Positions 1 through 8,347 of a stretch of 57,753 bases of DNA are shown in pieces. How positions within the stretch are numbered: position 1 is the stretch's first letter; each line of letters starts with the position of its first letter. The stretch lies in assembly GCA_903945495.1 (NCBI GenBank), contig CAJAVU010000066.1:1-57753 (forward strand). Reading direction: 5' to 3'. The translations under genes were made by a program, and so were the position numbers. The notes below the pieces were generated by a model. The model was given only the letters and a program-made list of their open reading frames with translations, was not told where the DNA came from and did not search any database. Origin of the DNA: an uncultured Flavobacteriales bacterium. GTDB lineage: Bacteria; Bacteroidota; Bacteroidia; Flavobacteriales_D; Crocinitomicaceae.

Positions 1-51
1 CGCTAACGACAATAACATCCCCACAAGTGTCAAGGTCAAAATTTTCTTCAT
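1..51 (-). CDS. Start of a secreted protein (truncated by window edge)
   Basis: Only the first 17 codons are present, read leftward from an ATG at 51-49. They encode a typical exported start: two lysines followed by a leucine-rich hydrophobic core (MKKILTLTLVGMLLSLA), so a signal peptide is likely. On the same strand, about 40 bases upstream, there is a TATTTTCG hexamer-like box resembling the Bacteroidota -7 element. The mature protein lies outside the window, so no function can be given. Confidence 0.6.
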   Translation of the reverse strand, partial: MKKILTLTLVGMLLSLA

Positions 52-183
52 TGTTGTTTGTTTTTATTAATAAGGTCTTTCATGTTCGTGCGAAAATACA
101 ATATTTTATACCGTAATTCCAAAAAATATTATTCACAATTGTATTTTAATCTTTTGAAATAAAGTAATTTCCAACTCGTTTTA

Positions 184-1884
184 ATGCAGATGCGTACTAT
201 ATTCCTTTTTTTTGTGCTTTTTTCTTTGTTTGGAGCAAATGCCCAGAAGGAATATTCTGTTGTCTTTACAACGAGGGAATATCAAAAAGTTAAAAAAAAT
301 ATCCCAACTCATTTCAAGGATAGCACATTTGCTTTAGATTATTTAAGGAATTTTCAATTGCTATGTATTAAAAAAGGATACTTGTTAGCTTCCTTTGATT
401 CAATTCAATTTGCTAAAAACCAGCTTGTAGCGCATTTAAACCTGGGAGATCAATTAAATCAGATTAACATTTCAATCCCAAAAGAATCACTCGACTTCAT
501 AAAACAAAAAGCAAAATTTTCCGAAAAATCATTGGCGCATATTCCTTTCAATGCATCAGAATTAAACAGAATATTAAAGTCAATTTATACTTCCGCCTCC
601 TCCAATGGCTATCCATTTGTCAAGGTTTTTTTAGAAGACATAAACTATTCACCAAATTCCGTTTCTGCAAACCTAAATTTAAATCTTGGCAAACGGTTCA
701 AAATTTCAAAAATCAACGTTAAAGGTGATAGCTCTATTTCTGTTTTATTTCTGGCGAGTCTACTCGATATTAAAGAAGGAAATTACTACGACGAAAACAA
801 ATTCAGTCAAATATCTGGTAAAATCAAACAAATTCCTTTCCTGAAAGAAATAAAACCACATGAATTACTCTTCACAAAAGATGGAGTAGAATTGTTCTTA
901 TACTTAAACTCAGTACCTGTGAGCTCAGTAAATGGAGCAATAGGTCTTCAACCGAATACAGTTACCAAAAAATTGAGTTTAACAGGCGATTTAAGTTTAA
1001 AACTACTCAATGTATTGAAACGCGGAGAACTATTGAATTTGAATTGGAAAAGCATACAAGCTCAAACTCAATCATTGGATGCAAAAATAAACTATCCCTT
1101 TCTTTTTAAGACTCCTTTTGGAATTGATGGCCATTTTCATCTGTATAAACGAGACTCATCCTTTTTAGAATTGAAAAGCACAATTGGTATACAGTATTTT
1201 TTAAAAGGAGGAAGTTATCTTAAAGCTTTCTATCAAAACTCTTCATCGTCTGTTCTTTCAGGAGGTAAAAACAATCCATCTTTTAGCAATTTAACAAGCG
1301 TATCAACAAATGCGTACGGTTTATCATTGTTCAAACGACAATTAGATTATATACCAAATCCATCTAAAGGCTACAGTTTAACAGCTGAAATTGCGATTGG
1401 TACACGTAAAAAACTCGCTGTTGACACCTTCCCAGAAATAAAATCTACCACGTATAAATCACTTTTACAATTCGATTGGTTTCTACCAATTACTCGGCGC
1501 AATGTTCTGCATTTTTCCACTACAACTGCATTTTACATCGCTTCCGAAATATATCAAAATGAAGTATATCGTTTTGGAGGGCAAACTAGTTTAAGAGGTT
1601 TTAATGAAGAAGAAATTTATGCAACCTCTCAATCAATCTTGAGTTTGGAATATCGTTTTTTATTGGATCGTAATTCTCATCTGTTCGCATTTTTTGACCA
1701 AGCTTTTTATGAAAATACCTCAAACACATATTCGAACGATCATCCTTATGGATTTGGACTTGGTTTCTCTTTCGGAACAAACATTGGTATTTTCTCGATT
1801 TCTTATGCTTTAGGGAAACAATTTGATAATCCTATTTTGATGCGTAACGGAAAAGTGCATTTCGGTTATATCGCATATTTCTAG
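184..1884 (+). CDS. Omp85/BamA-TamA family outer membrane protein
   Basis: Predicted outer-membrane beta-barrel of the Omp85 superfamily, the family that inserts or translocates proteins across the outer membrane. The 566-residue product starts with a signal peptide (hydrophobic core, then ANAQ). A periplasmic part with POTRA-like segments follows (e.g. the KRFKISKINVKGD region near residue 170-185). The C-terminal half is rich in alternating aromatic strands, contains the RFGGQTSLRGF element typical of the Omp85 barrel motif near residue 465, and ends in an aromatic (AYF). It is shorter than BamA (about 800 residues), so a TamA-like or surface-antigen-type role is more likely than the essential BamA. 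The nearby MQ and MR starts differ by two codons. rmuC follows after 13 bases and may be cotranscribed. Family seen; exact client unknown. Confidence 0.85.
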   Translation: MQMRTIFLFFVLFSLFGANAQKEYSVVFTTREYQKVKKNIPTHFKDSTFALDYLRNFQLLCIKKGYLLASFDSIQFAKNQLVAHLNLGDQLNQINISIPKESLDFIKQKAKFSEKSLAHIPFNASELNRILKSIYTSASSNGYPFVKVFLEDINYSPNSVSANLNLNLGKRFKISKINVKGDSSISVLFLASLLDIKEGNYYDENKFSQISGKIKQIPFLKEIKPHELLFTKDGVELFLYLNSVPVSSVNGAIGLQPNTVTKKLSLTGDLSLKLLNVLKRGELLNLNWKSIQAQTQSLDAKINYPFLFKTPFGIDGHFHLYKRDSSFLELKSTIGIQYFLKGGSYLKAFYQNSSSSVLSGGKNNPSFSNLTSVSTNAYGLSLFKRQLDYIPNPSKGYSLTAEIAIGTRKKLAVDTFPEIKSTTYKSLLQFDWFLPITRRNVLHFSTTTAFYIASEIYQNEVYRFGGQTSLRGFNEEEIYATSQSILSLEYRFLLDRNSHLFAFFDQAFYENTSNTYSNDHPYGFGLGFSFGTNIGIFSISYALGKQFDNPILMRNGKVHFGYIAYF

Positions 1885-1897
1885 AAAACATTCCGTC

Positions 1898-3169
1898 ATG
1901 ATAAATACACTCTTGGTTGCTGGTGCAAGTGCGCTAGTTGTTGTTTTAATTTATGTATATACAGAGTTAAAGCGTGTGAAAATTGATAAAGCACTATGTG
2001 AAGATAAATTAAGAATTGCTGAAATTCAGGCGAAAGAATTCTATGTTCGAACAATTCAACTTGAGGCTGAAAACAATAATCTACAGAAATTAGTAGAATC
2101 CGAAAAACAGTCGTATTCAGAACATCAAAAAGAACTCAAAAATCATTTAGAGTTGATTGGTAAAAATCTTATTCAGCAAGGGTCTCATGTTCTTCGAACC
2201 GAAAATGAACAAAAATTAAATGCTTTGCTTAACCCACTTAAAGAACGACTTCAAGCATTTGAAAATGAGGTAAAAATTGCTAATCGTCAAGAAATTGAAC
2301 GTTTTACATCGATGGAAACAATTGTGAAAGCACTTTCTGAACAACACACTAAAATGCATTCGACAGCACAAAATTTAGTAGATGCATTGCGCGGCGATCA
2401 GAAAACACAAGGAGATTGGGGAGAAATGGCTTTGGAACGAATACTTGAAACTTCTGGGCTTGAAAAAAACCGAGAATATTTCATACAGAATAGCTTTAAA
2501 GACGAAGATAACAATCAGTTAAGACCAGATGTTATTATTCAATTACCCGATAATAAGCACCTTATAATTGATTCAAAAGTTACACTAAAATCTTTCGAAA
2601 GATATGTAAATGATGACGATGAAGCTTCCCGAAAAACAGCCTTAACCAATCATTTAATCTCAATTAAATCGCATATCAAATTATTAGGTGAAAAAGATTA
2701 CTCACACTTACCAGGCATTTCATCGCCTGATTTCGTGCTCATGTTTATTCCTTTAGAATCATCGTTTTCATTAGCCATTAAAGAAGAACCCAATCTTTAC
2801 CAATTGGCTTGGGACAAAAGAGTTGTTTTGGTAACTCCTTCAACCTTGCTGGCAACTTTAAAAACAGTTGGGAGTATTTGGAAGCAAGACCGCCAAAATC
2901 GACATGCGCTAGAAATTGCTGAACAAGCAGGAAGACTCTACGATAAATTTGCTGGTTTCGTTGATGACATGGAGAGAATTGGAAGCAAACAAAAAGAAGC
3001 GACGAATGCTTTCGATGCCGCTATGAATAAACTTTCTACTGGTAATGGAAATATTATTCGAAGTGCAGAAAAATTAAAAGAAATGGGAGCTAAAGCAAAA
3101 AAAACGTTGGATCGAAAGTACAACGATTTGAACCATAATTCCGTTCACGAAGTGGATGAAAATCAATAA
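1898..3169 (+). CDS. rmuC: DNA recombination protein RmuC
   Basis: RmuC-family protein, implicated in limiting DNA rearrangements at inverted repeats. The 423-residue sequence has an N-terminal membrane anchor (residues 1-22), a long coiled-coil (about 30-150), then the conserved RmuC nuclease-like core with QGDWGE near 170, RPDVIIQLPD near 205, and IIDSKVTLKSFERY, whose D-S-K resembles the PD-(D/E)XK signature. FVLMFIPLESSFSLA and VVLVTPSTLLATLKTV are hallmark blocks of the family. It lies 13 bases downstream of the Omp85 gene. Its stop codon abuts, without spacing, the stop of the convergent ABC ATPase gene. Confidence 0.93.
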   Translation: MINTLLVAGASALVVVLIYVYTELKRVKIDKALCEDKLRIAEIQAKEFYVRTIQLEAENNNLQKLVESEKQSYSEHQKELKNHLELIGKNLIQQGSHVLRTENEQKLNALLNPLKERLQAFENEVKIANRQEIERFTSMETIVKALSEQHTKMHSTAQNLVDALRGDQKTQGDWGEMALERILETSGLEKNREYFIQNSFKDEDNNQLRPDVIIQLPDNKHLIIDSKVTLKSFERYVNDDDEASRKTALTNHLISIKSHIKLLGEKDYSHLPGISSPDFVLMFIPLESSFSLAIKEEPNLYQLAWDKRVVLVTPSTLLATLKTVGSIWKQDRQNRHALEIAEQAGRLYDKFAGFVDDMERIGSKQKEATNAFDAAMNKLSTGNGNIIRSAEKLKEMGAKAKKTLDRKYNDLNHNSVHEVDENQ

Positions 3170-3937
3170 CTATTGACGACGTTGTTGCATCACAGAACGA
3201 ATTTCTTTCATGAATTCAGATGCATACACAAAACTCAAAATCTCAGGATTTTCAGTCGTAATAATTGTTTTGTTATCTCCTTCCCACCAATTTTTTCCTT
3301 GGTGAATGAACATTACACTGTCTCCAATTTCGATAACAGAATTCATATCGTGGGTAATAACAACGGTTGTAATGTTGTATTCGTATGTGATTTCTTTAAT
3401 CAAACCATCAATTACGATAGATGTTTTCGGATCCAAACCTGAATTCGGTTCATCACAAAATAAATACTTTGGATTCATAGCAATTGCTCGTGCAATACCA
3501 ATACGCTTTTGCATACCACCCGAACACTCTGAAGGAAACAATTTGTTGGTTCCAGCAAGATTTACACGATCTAAACAAAAATCAGCACGATCTTGCATTT
3601 CTTTCTTCGACATTTTGGTAAACATCGTTAGTGGAAACATTACATTTTCCTCAACCGTCATTGAATCAAACAAGGCAGAACCTTGGAAAAGCATACCTAT
3701 TTCTTGACGAATTTCTTTACGCTCCAATCGATTCATCGATGAGAAATCTCGCCCATCGAATAAAATCTGTCCGCTATCAACCTCATGTAAACCTACAATA
3801 CATTTCGCAAGAACTGATTTACCTTGACCTGATTGCCCAATAATCAAGTTCACCTTTCCTTTTTCGAAACTGGTATTAATATCAAACAAAACTTGCTTGC
3901 TACCGAATGATTTATTGACGTTCACGATCTCGATCAT
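3170..3937 (-). CDS. ABC transporter ATP-binding protein, MlaF-type
   Basis: ATPase subunit of an MlaFE-type lipid (phospholipid) ABC transporter at the inner membrane. In the 255 residues one sees Walker A (GQSGQGKS, about 34-41), the Q-loop region GMLFQGSALFDSMTV typical of MlaF-like ATPases, signature SGGMQKR, Walker B YLFCDEPNSGLD, and the H-loop VITHD. The start overlaps the end of the permease gene by 4 bases (ATGA), implying translational coupling. No MCE (MlaD) gene lies beside the pair here; in Bacteroidota it is often elsewhere. Assignment to the family is firm; direction of lipid transport is unknown. Confidence 0.92.
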   Translation of the reverse strand: MIEIVNVNKSFGSKQVLFDINTSFEKGKVNLIIGQSGQGKSVLAKCIVGLHEVDSGQILFDGRDFSSMNRLERKEIRQEIGMLFQGSALFDSMTVEENVMFPLTMFTKMSKKEMQDRADFCLDRVNLAGTNKLFPSECSGGMQKRIGIARAIAMNPKYLFCDEPNSGLDPKTSIVIDGLIKEITYEYNITTVVITHDMNSVIEIGDSVMFIHQGKNWWEGDNKTIITTENPEILSFVYASEFMKEIRSVMQQRRQ

Positions 3938-4674
3938 AGCAACATCAATTGTGTGAGAATAAAATTGGCGATTAAGATGGCTATTGAACCGCTTACAACC
4001 GCTTGAGTTGAAGAACGACCAACATCTAAAGCTCCACCTTTCGTGTAATATCCGTAAAAGGATGCAATCGAAACAATCAAAAATCCAAATACAATCGTTT
4101 TCGATAATGCATAAACAACGTTATACACTTCAAAGAAGGAACGAATTCCCAAAATATACGTTTCTGTGGTAAGTAATCCTGACAAAGTTAAAGCTAACCA
4201 TCCTCCGATTAAACTTAATCCCATTGAGAAAATAACGAGAATTGGAAAAAAGAAAACAGCTGCAACAATTTTTGGCAATACTAAGAACGTAAGTGAATTT
4301 ACACCCATTATTTCCAAAGCATCGATTTGCTCTGTCACGCGCATAGTTCCAATTTCAGAAGCAACATTCGACCCTACTTTTCCTGCAAGGATCAATGATA
4401 TAATCGTTGGGGAAAACTCCAAAATAGTACTTGATTGGGTAATGTAACCAACGGTATAATCAGGAAGTAATGGATTATCAATGTTTGAAGCTGTTTGAAG
4501 CGCAATAACTGCTCCCATAAACGTTGACATTAAAGCTACAATTGGAATCGAATTTATTCCAATGATCTCAAACTCAGTGAAAACTCGTTTACGGAATATC
4601 TTCATCTTCTCAGGTCGTGAAAACACAACACCAAGCATCAAAATATACTTACCAATATTCGAAATTACCTTCAT
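3934..4674 (-). CDS. MlaE-family lipid ABC transporter permease
   Basis: Membrane subunit partnering the following ATPase gene. The 246 residues contain about five to six hydrophobic segments and the MlaE (DUF140) signature region ALEIMGVNSLTFLVLPKIVA near residue 120-140, preceded by GKVGSNVASEIGTMRVTEQID, the most conserved stretch of the family. The family transports phospholipids between inner membrane and periplasmic MCE proteins. The gene is first in a two-gene minus-strand operon and is divergent from the SprT-like gene, with 92 bases between the starts. Confidence 0.93.
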   Translation of the reverse strand: MKVISNIGKYILMLGVVFSRPEKMKIFRKRVFTEFEIIGINSIPIVALMSTFMGAVIALQTASNIDNPLLPDYTVGYITQSSTILEFSPTIISLILAGKVGSNVASEIGTMRVTEQIDALEIMGVNSLTFLVLPKIVAAVFFFPILVIFSMGLSLIGGWLALTLSGLLTTETYILGIRSFFEVYNVVYALSKTIVFGFLIVSIASFYGYYTKGGALDVGRSSTQAVVSGSIAILIANFILTQLMLL

Positions 4675-4766
4675 TGAGCGCTAAGTTAATTCTTATTTCT
4701 TTCATTCACATTCTTAAGCTGAAAACTTTCTCATGTTTGAATGTTGATTTCCTGTAATTTTAAGGT

Positions 4767-5420
4767 GTGAAAAGCACAAAATTAACCAAAAGAGACCAAG
4801 TTACCGAGGCATTTAAAAAGTACCTCCCAGAAGCTTTTGTGCCAATTGTTGTGGATTTATTTTTACAATCTTCGGTGCGATTTAAAATTGTAAATGGACG
4901 TAAAACAAAATTGGGTGATTTTCGAGCGGGAATCAACGGGGAAAAACATCAAATAACTGTAAATGGTGACATGAACCCCTACTCTTTCTTAATCACAACA
5001 CTTCATGAATTCGCGCATTTAAACACCTTTAACTCCTATCAAAATCGTGTTGCACCACATGGCGAAGAATGGAAAAATGCCTATCGTCAACTCCTTTTAC
5101 CGGTGATTGAAAGCGGGAATTTACCCAAAGATATTGAACGTGTGTTGATGAATTCGTTGATCAATACAAAAGCATCTTCTTGCTCAGACATTCATTTATC
5201 GCGTGTGCTTCAAACCTATGATAAACCAAAAGAAGGTGTTGAAATTTTAGAACGCTTACCAAAAAATTCTACCTTTGCTTTAAACGGAAGACATTTCGTG
5301 AAAGGTCCTTTGAGACGAAAGCGCTACATCTGTGAAGAAGTCAAATCGAAACGCTCATTCTTAGTAAGTGCATTAGCTCAGGTCTATCCAATTGAAATAA
5401 AAAAACAAGATGAAAGATAA
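4767..5420 (+). CDS. SprT-like zinc metalloprotease domain protein
   Basis: Predicted cytoplasmic zinc metallopeptidase of the SprT-like superfamily, related to proteases that act on DNA-protein crosslinks in eukaryotes; the bacterial role is poorly known. The 217-residue product has HEFAH at residues 80-84, supplying two histidine ligands and the catalytic glutamate, and a third histidine in the downstream HGEEW (about residue 98). The start is a GTG at 4767; no in-frame ATG is close enough to keep the N-terminus. It overlaps the next gene by 11 bases, suggesting coupling to the sugar-nucleotide gene, although no functional link is obvious. Confidence 0.85.
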   Translation: MKSTKLTKRDQVTEAFKKYLPEAFVPIVVDLFLQSSVRFKIVNGRKTKLGDFRAGINGEKHQITVNGDMNPYSFLITTLHEFAHLNTFNSYQNRVAPHGEEWKNAYRQLLLPVIESGNLPKDIERVLMNSLINTKASSCSDIHLSRVLQTYDKPKEGVEILERLPKNSTFALNGRHFVKGPLRRKRYICEEVKSKRSFLVSALAQVYPIEIKKQDER

Positions 5421-6498
5421 TTATTGTATCATTATGGCAGGTGGCGTTGGAAGCCGTTTTTGGCCAATGTCAACACCTCAAAAACCAAAACAATTTTTAG
5501 ATGTTTTGGGAATCGGAAAATCGTTAATTCAGATGACATATGAGCGATTACTTCAAACGGCTCCAAAGGAGAACATCTATGTTTTAACGAATACGAGTTA
5601 TGCGCAAATCGTCAAGGAACAATTGCCCGATTTAACGTATGATCAAATTCTCACAGAACCGAAACGTAAGAATACTGCTCCTTGTATTGCGTATGCAGCG
5701 GCTAAAATTCAAGCATTAAATCCAAATGCTACAATGATTATATCTCCAGCTGATCACTTAATTGTGAAAGAGCAACGTTTTACGGAAATTGTTGCAACAG
5801 CAATTAAACGTGCGAATGAAGAAGAGCGTTTAGTAACTCTTGGAATTCAACCATCGCGTCCAGACACTGGATATGGTTATATTGAATTTGATAACACGTC
5901 AAATGTTAATGCAGGTGAAGTTACAGAAGTAAAACAATTCCGCGAAAAACCAGATTTAGCAACTGCTGAAGCCTTTTTAAAAAGTGGTAATTTCTATTGG
6001 AATTCAGGGATTTTTGTATGGAAAACAAGTAGCATTTTAAATTCATTAGAATCATTTCAACCTGAATTACACGAATTATTTGCTGGTGATTTAAGTCATT
6101 ACAATACCTTGACGGAGCAAGAAAAAGTTAATTTTTGTTTTGAAACGTGTGAAGATATTTCCATCGATTTTGCTGTGATGGAACATGCGAAAAATGTTGA
6201 TGTTGTTTTGGCTGATTTTGATTGGAGTGATTTAGGAACTTGGGGAAGTTTAAATACACATTTATCGAAAGACGAAAACAACAATGCTGTTGTTGGTACG
6301 CACGCACATTTGTTTAACTCTTCGAATTGCCTTGTGAATATTCCGAATAACAAATTAGTCGTATTAGATGGATTGAATGATTATATCGTCGTTGAATCAG
6401 ATAATATGTTGATGGTCTTGAAGGCTGAAAATGAACAAGAACTAAAAAACTATTTAAAACAAGTGGAGCAAAAGAGTCCACAGTTTTTTGACAAATAA
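5410..6498 (+). CDS. Mannose-1-phosphate guanylyltransferase
   Basis: Makes GDP-mannose from mannose-1-phosphate and GTP for surface polysaccharide synthesis. The 362-residue protein is the short single-domain type without the phosphomannose isomerase part. The nucleotide-binding motif MAGGVGSRFWPMS is at the N-terminus (about residues 10-22) with PKQFLD just after it; ISPADHLI, GYGYIEFD, EKPD and NSGIFVWK follow in family order, then the DWSDLGTWGSL block near 275. It ends just before a strong bidirectional hairpin terminator. Translation probably couples to the overlapping SprT-like gene. Confidence 0.95.
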   Translation: MKDNYCIIMAGGVGSRFWPMSTPQKPKQFLDVLGIGKSLIQMTYERLLQTAPKENIYVLTNTSYAQIVKEQLPDLTYDQILTEPKRKNTAPCIAYAAAKIQALNPNATMIISPADHLIVKEQRFTEIVATAIKRANEEERLVTLGIQPSRPDTGYGYIEFDNTSNVNAGEVTEVKQFREKPDLATAEAFLKSGNFYWNSGIFVWKTSSILNSLESFQPELHELFAGDLSHYNTLTEQEKVNFCFETCEDISIDFAVMEHAKNVDVVLADFDWSDLGTWGSLNTHLSKDENNNAVVGTHAHLFNSSNCLVNIPNNKLVVLDGLNDYIVVESDNMLMVLKAENEQELKNYLKQVEQKSPQFFDK

Positions 6499-6535
6499 AA
6501 AAAAGGGGTTGAATCATCAACCCCTTTTTCTTTTT
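6499..6535. terminator. Bidirectional intrinsic terminator
   Basis: A 12-bp perfect stem (6501-6512 pairing with 6517-6528, arm AAAAGGGGTTGA) with a 4-base loop lies between two convergent genes. A T-run follows on the plus strand and a run of eight T follows on the minus strand, so it can end both the guanylyltransferase transcript and the TonB-plug protein transcript. Confidence 0.9.
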
Positions 6536-6537
6536 CA

Positions 6538-7260
6538 TTATTTTTTATTTTCTTCTCGTTCCCAAGCGCGGTAGAGATCAAAATAACTTTTTGTTTCAAC
6601 AACAACTGCTCCTCCAAGTGTATCTCCATATTTTGCTGGAAGCCCACCTGTATAGACCATCATTCGGCCTATAGCGCAACTTGGAACGTTATAAACTTCA
6701 TTGCTTTTTACTCCGTCCAACATATAAATCATATCACCTTTTCTGGATCCACGAAACATAAGTTGACCATCTTCAGCTTTTCTTACCTCTGAAGAAAGTG
6801 TTGTCGCCAAATCAGTAACACTGAATTTTAAAGGACTTTGTTCAATTTCCTCAGAAGTTAATTCTTTGATTGGTAAAGAACCATAAACCAATTTCATTCG
6901 ACCATCGTTTGCAAGAACTGTTACTGTAATAAGTTCTTTTGGATCAACTGTGAATTTAATTGTTCCAGCTTGACAAATTCCATCCATTGGAATTACAACT
7001 GGAATATCCGGCATTGTATCTTTATGATAACGGATGTTTAAGGAATATTCACCGGCTGGTACACCACTGATTCTAAATCTACCATCTTCATCTGCTATCG
7101 CTTGATATTTGCTATCCTGATCGATAATAAATGCTAAAGCTCCATAGGCTTTTTCTCCTGTTTGTGAGATCTCAATTGTCCCTACAACTTCACCTGTTGC
7201 ACTTTGTGCGTTTACTAACTGATTCGCTAATAGACACGCTATGATCATAATTCTTTTCAT
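6538..7260 (-). CDS. Stand-alone carboxypeptidase-regulatory plus TonB-plug domain protein
   Basis: Secreted or periplasmic 240-residue protein. A signal peptide (MKRIMIIACLLANQLVNAQ) is followed by a carboxypeptidase-D-regulatory-like beta domain (about residues 25-110, with DEDGRFRISGVPAGEYSL) and then a TonB-receptor plug-like domain (about 130-225, with MFRGSRKGDMIYMLDGV and GGLPAKYGDTLGGAVVVET). These resemble the N-terminal half of a Bacteroidota TonB-dependent receptor, but the outer-membrane barrel is absent: the gene ends in a stop and a strong terminator. I chose the ATG at 7260 because the longer frame would put 23 non-signal residues ahead of a perfect signal peptide. Function unknown; an adaptor or signalling role is possible. 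Confidence 0.75.
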   Translation of the reverse strand: MKRIMIIACLLANQLVNAQSATGEVVGTIEISQTGEKAYGALAFIIDQDSKYQAIADEDGRFRISGVPAGEYSLNIRYHKDTMPDIPVVIPMDGICQAGTIKFTVDPKELITVTVLANDGRMKLVYGSLPIKELTSEEIEQSPLKFSVTDLATTLSSEVRKAEDGQLMFRGSRKGDMIYMLDGVKSNEVYNVPSCAIGRMMVYTGGLPAKYGDTLGGAVVVETKSYFDLYRAWEREENKK

Positions 7261-7314
7261 GGCTATAATTTTTAATTGTTTCCCTTTGGATGCAACGTAG
7301 AACTTTATTCCATA

Positions 7315-7350
7315 AAAAAAGGTCCTCAAAAAATCGAGAACCTTTTATAT
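7315..7350 (-). terminator. Intrinsic terminator after fabD
   Basis: On the minus strand an AAAAGGT-started stem (7317-7329 with 7334-7346, including two G-T pairs) is followed by a run of T. It lies 15-20 bases beyond the fabD stop codon. Confidence 0.75.
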
Positions 7351-7364
7351 AAATATATAACTTG

Positions 7365-8246
7365 TTATATTTCAGCACTTGAGCATGGAAAAGATCGATC
7401 TACTTTTTTAAATAATCCTTGCAATACTTTTCCTGGACCAACTTCAATTACCTCAGTTGCACCATCCGATATCATCTGATTCATTGTTTGTGTCCAACGA
7501 ACAGGAGCTGTTAACTGAGAAACCAAGTTCTTTTTAATTTCCGCTGGATCTGAAATCGCAGAAGCTGTAACATTTTGATAAACTGGACAAATAGGTTGAG
7601 CGAATTCAGTCGCTTCAATTGCTGCAGCTAGTTCTTCACGAGCAGGTTCCATCAAAGGTGAATGAAAAGCACCTCCAACTTGTAAAATCATTGCTCTTTT
7701 AGCACCTGCTTCCGTCAATTTGGCACAAGCCTCTTCCACAGCAGGAACCGCTCCAGAAATCACTAGTTGACCAGGACAATTGTAATTCGCAGCAACTACA
7801 ACACCGTCGATTTCTGCGCATATTTGCTCAACGATCGCATCCTCTAAACCTAAAATCGCTGCCATTGTTGATGGTTCAATTTCACAGGCCTTTTGCATCG
7901 CAAGTGCACGTTGATAAACTAGTTTAAGCGCATCCTCAAACTTTAATGTTTTATTCGCCACCAAAGCTGAAAATTCACCAAGCGAATGTCCTGCTACCAT
8001 ATCAGGTTGAAAAGTATCACCCAAACATGCTGCCATGATTGTTGAATGTAAAAAGATTGCAGGCTGTGTTACCTTTGTTTGTTTTAACTCTTCATCAGTT
8101 CCTTCGAACATAATTTTCATGATATCAAAGCCTAAAACTTCGTTTGCTTTTTCAAACAATTCTTTCGCTAAAGGCGAATTATCATATAGGTCCTTCCCCA
8201 TTCCTGAGAATTGAGCGCCTTGACCTGGAAAAACATATGCTTTCAT
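7365..8246 (-). CDS. fabD: Malonyl-CoA:ACP transacylase
   Basis: Transfers malonyl from CoA to acyl carrier protein, feeding type II fatty acid synthesis in the cytoplasm. The 293-residue length is standard. Visible motifs are FPGQGAQ (residues 5-11), the nucleophile elbow GHSLGE with catalytic Ser88, and the second active-site histidine in GGAFHSPLM near residue 195. The gene stands alone between terminators rather than in a fab cluster. Confidence 0.97.
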   Translation of the reverse strand: MKAYVFPGQGAQFSGMGKDLYDNSPLAKELFEKANEVLGFDIMKIMFEGTDEELKQTKVTQPAIFLHSTIMAACLGDTFQPDMVAGHSLGEFSALVANKTLKFEDALKLVYQRALAMQKACEIEPSTMAAILGLEDAIVEQICAEIDGVVVAANYNCPGQLVISGAVPAVEEACAKLTEAGAKRAMILQVGGAFHSPLMEPAREELAAAIEATEFAQPICPVYQNVTASAISDPAEIKKNLVSQLTAPVRWTQTMNQMISDGATEVIEVGPGKVLQGLFKKVDRSFPCSSAEI

Positions 8247-8297
8247 AAATGTTTATTTCAATTTGCGACAAAAGTAATGAAAGTTCACAAGTAGACA

Positions 8298-8328
8298 CAA
8301 AAAAAGCCCCGCAAATGCGGGGCCTTCC
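8298..8328 (-). terminator. Intrinsic terminator after large T9SS protein
   Basis: GC-rich hairpin with arms GCCCCGC at 8306-8312 and GCGGGGC at 8317-8323 and loop AAAT. On the minus strand it is followed by seven T. It sits 20 bases beyond the stop of the 8348-10222 gene. Confidence 0.9.
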
Positions 8329-8347
8329 TAATCAATTGAGATTATTA

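Noticed and set aside
3173-3843. Plus-strand ORFs opposite the MlaF-type gene
   Set aside because: Shadows of a well-supported ABC ATPase; no family likeness.
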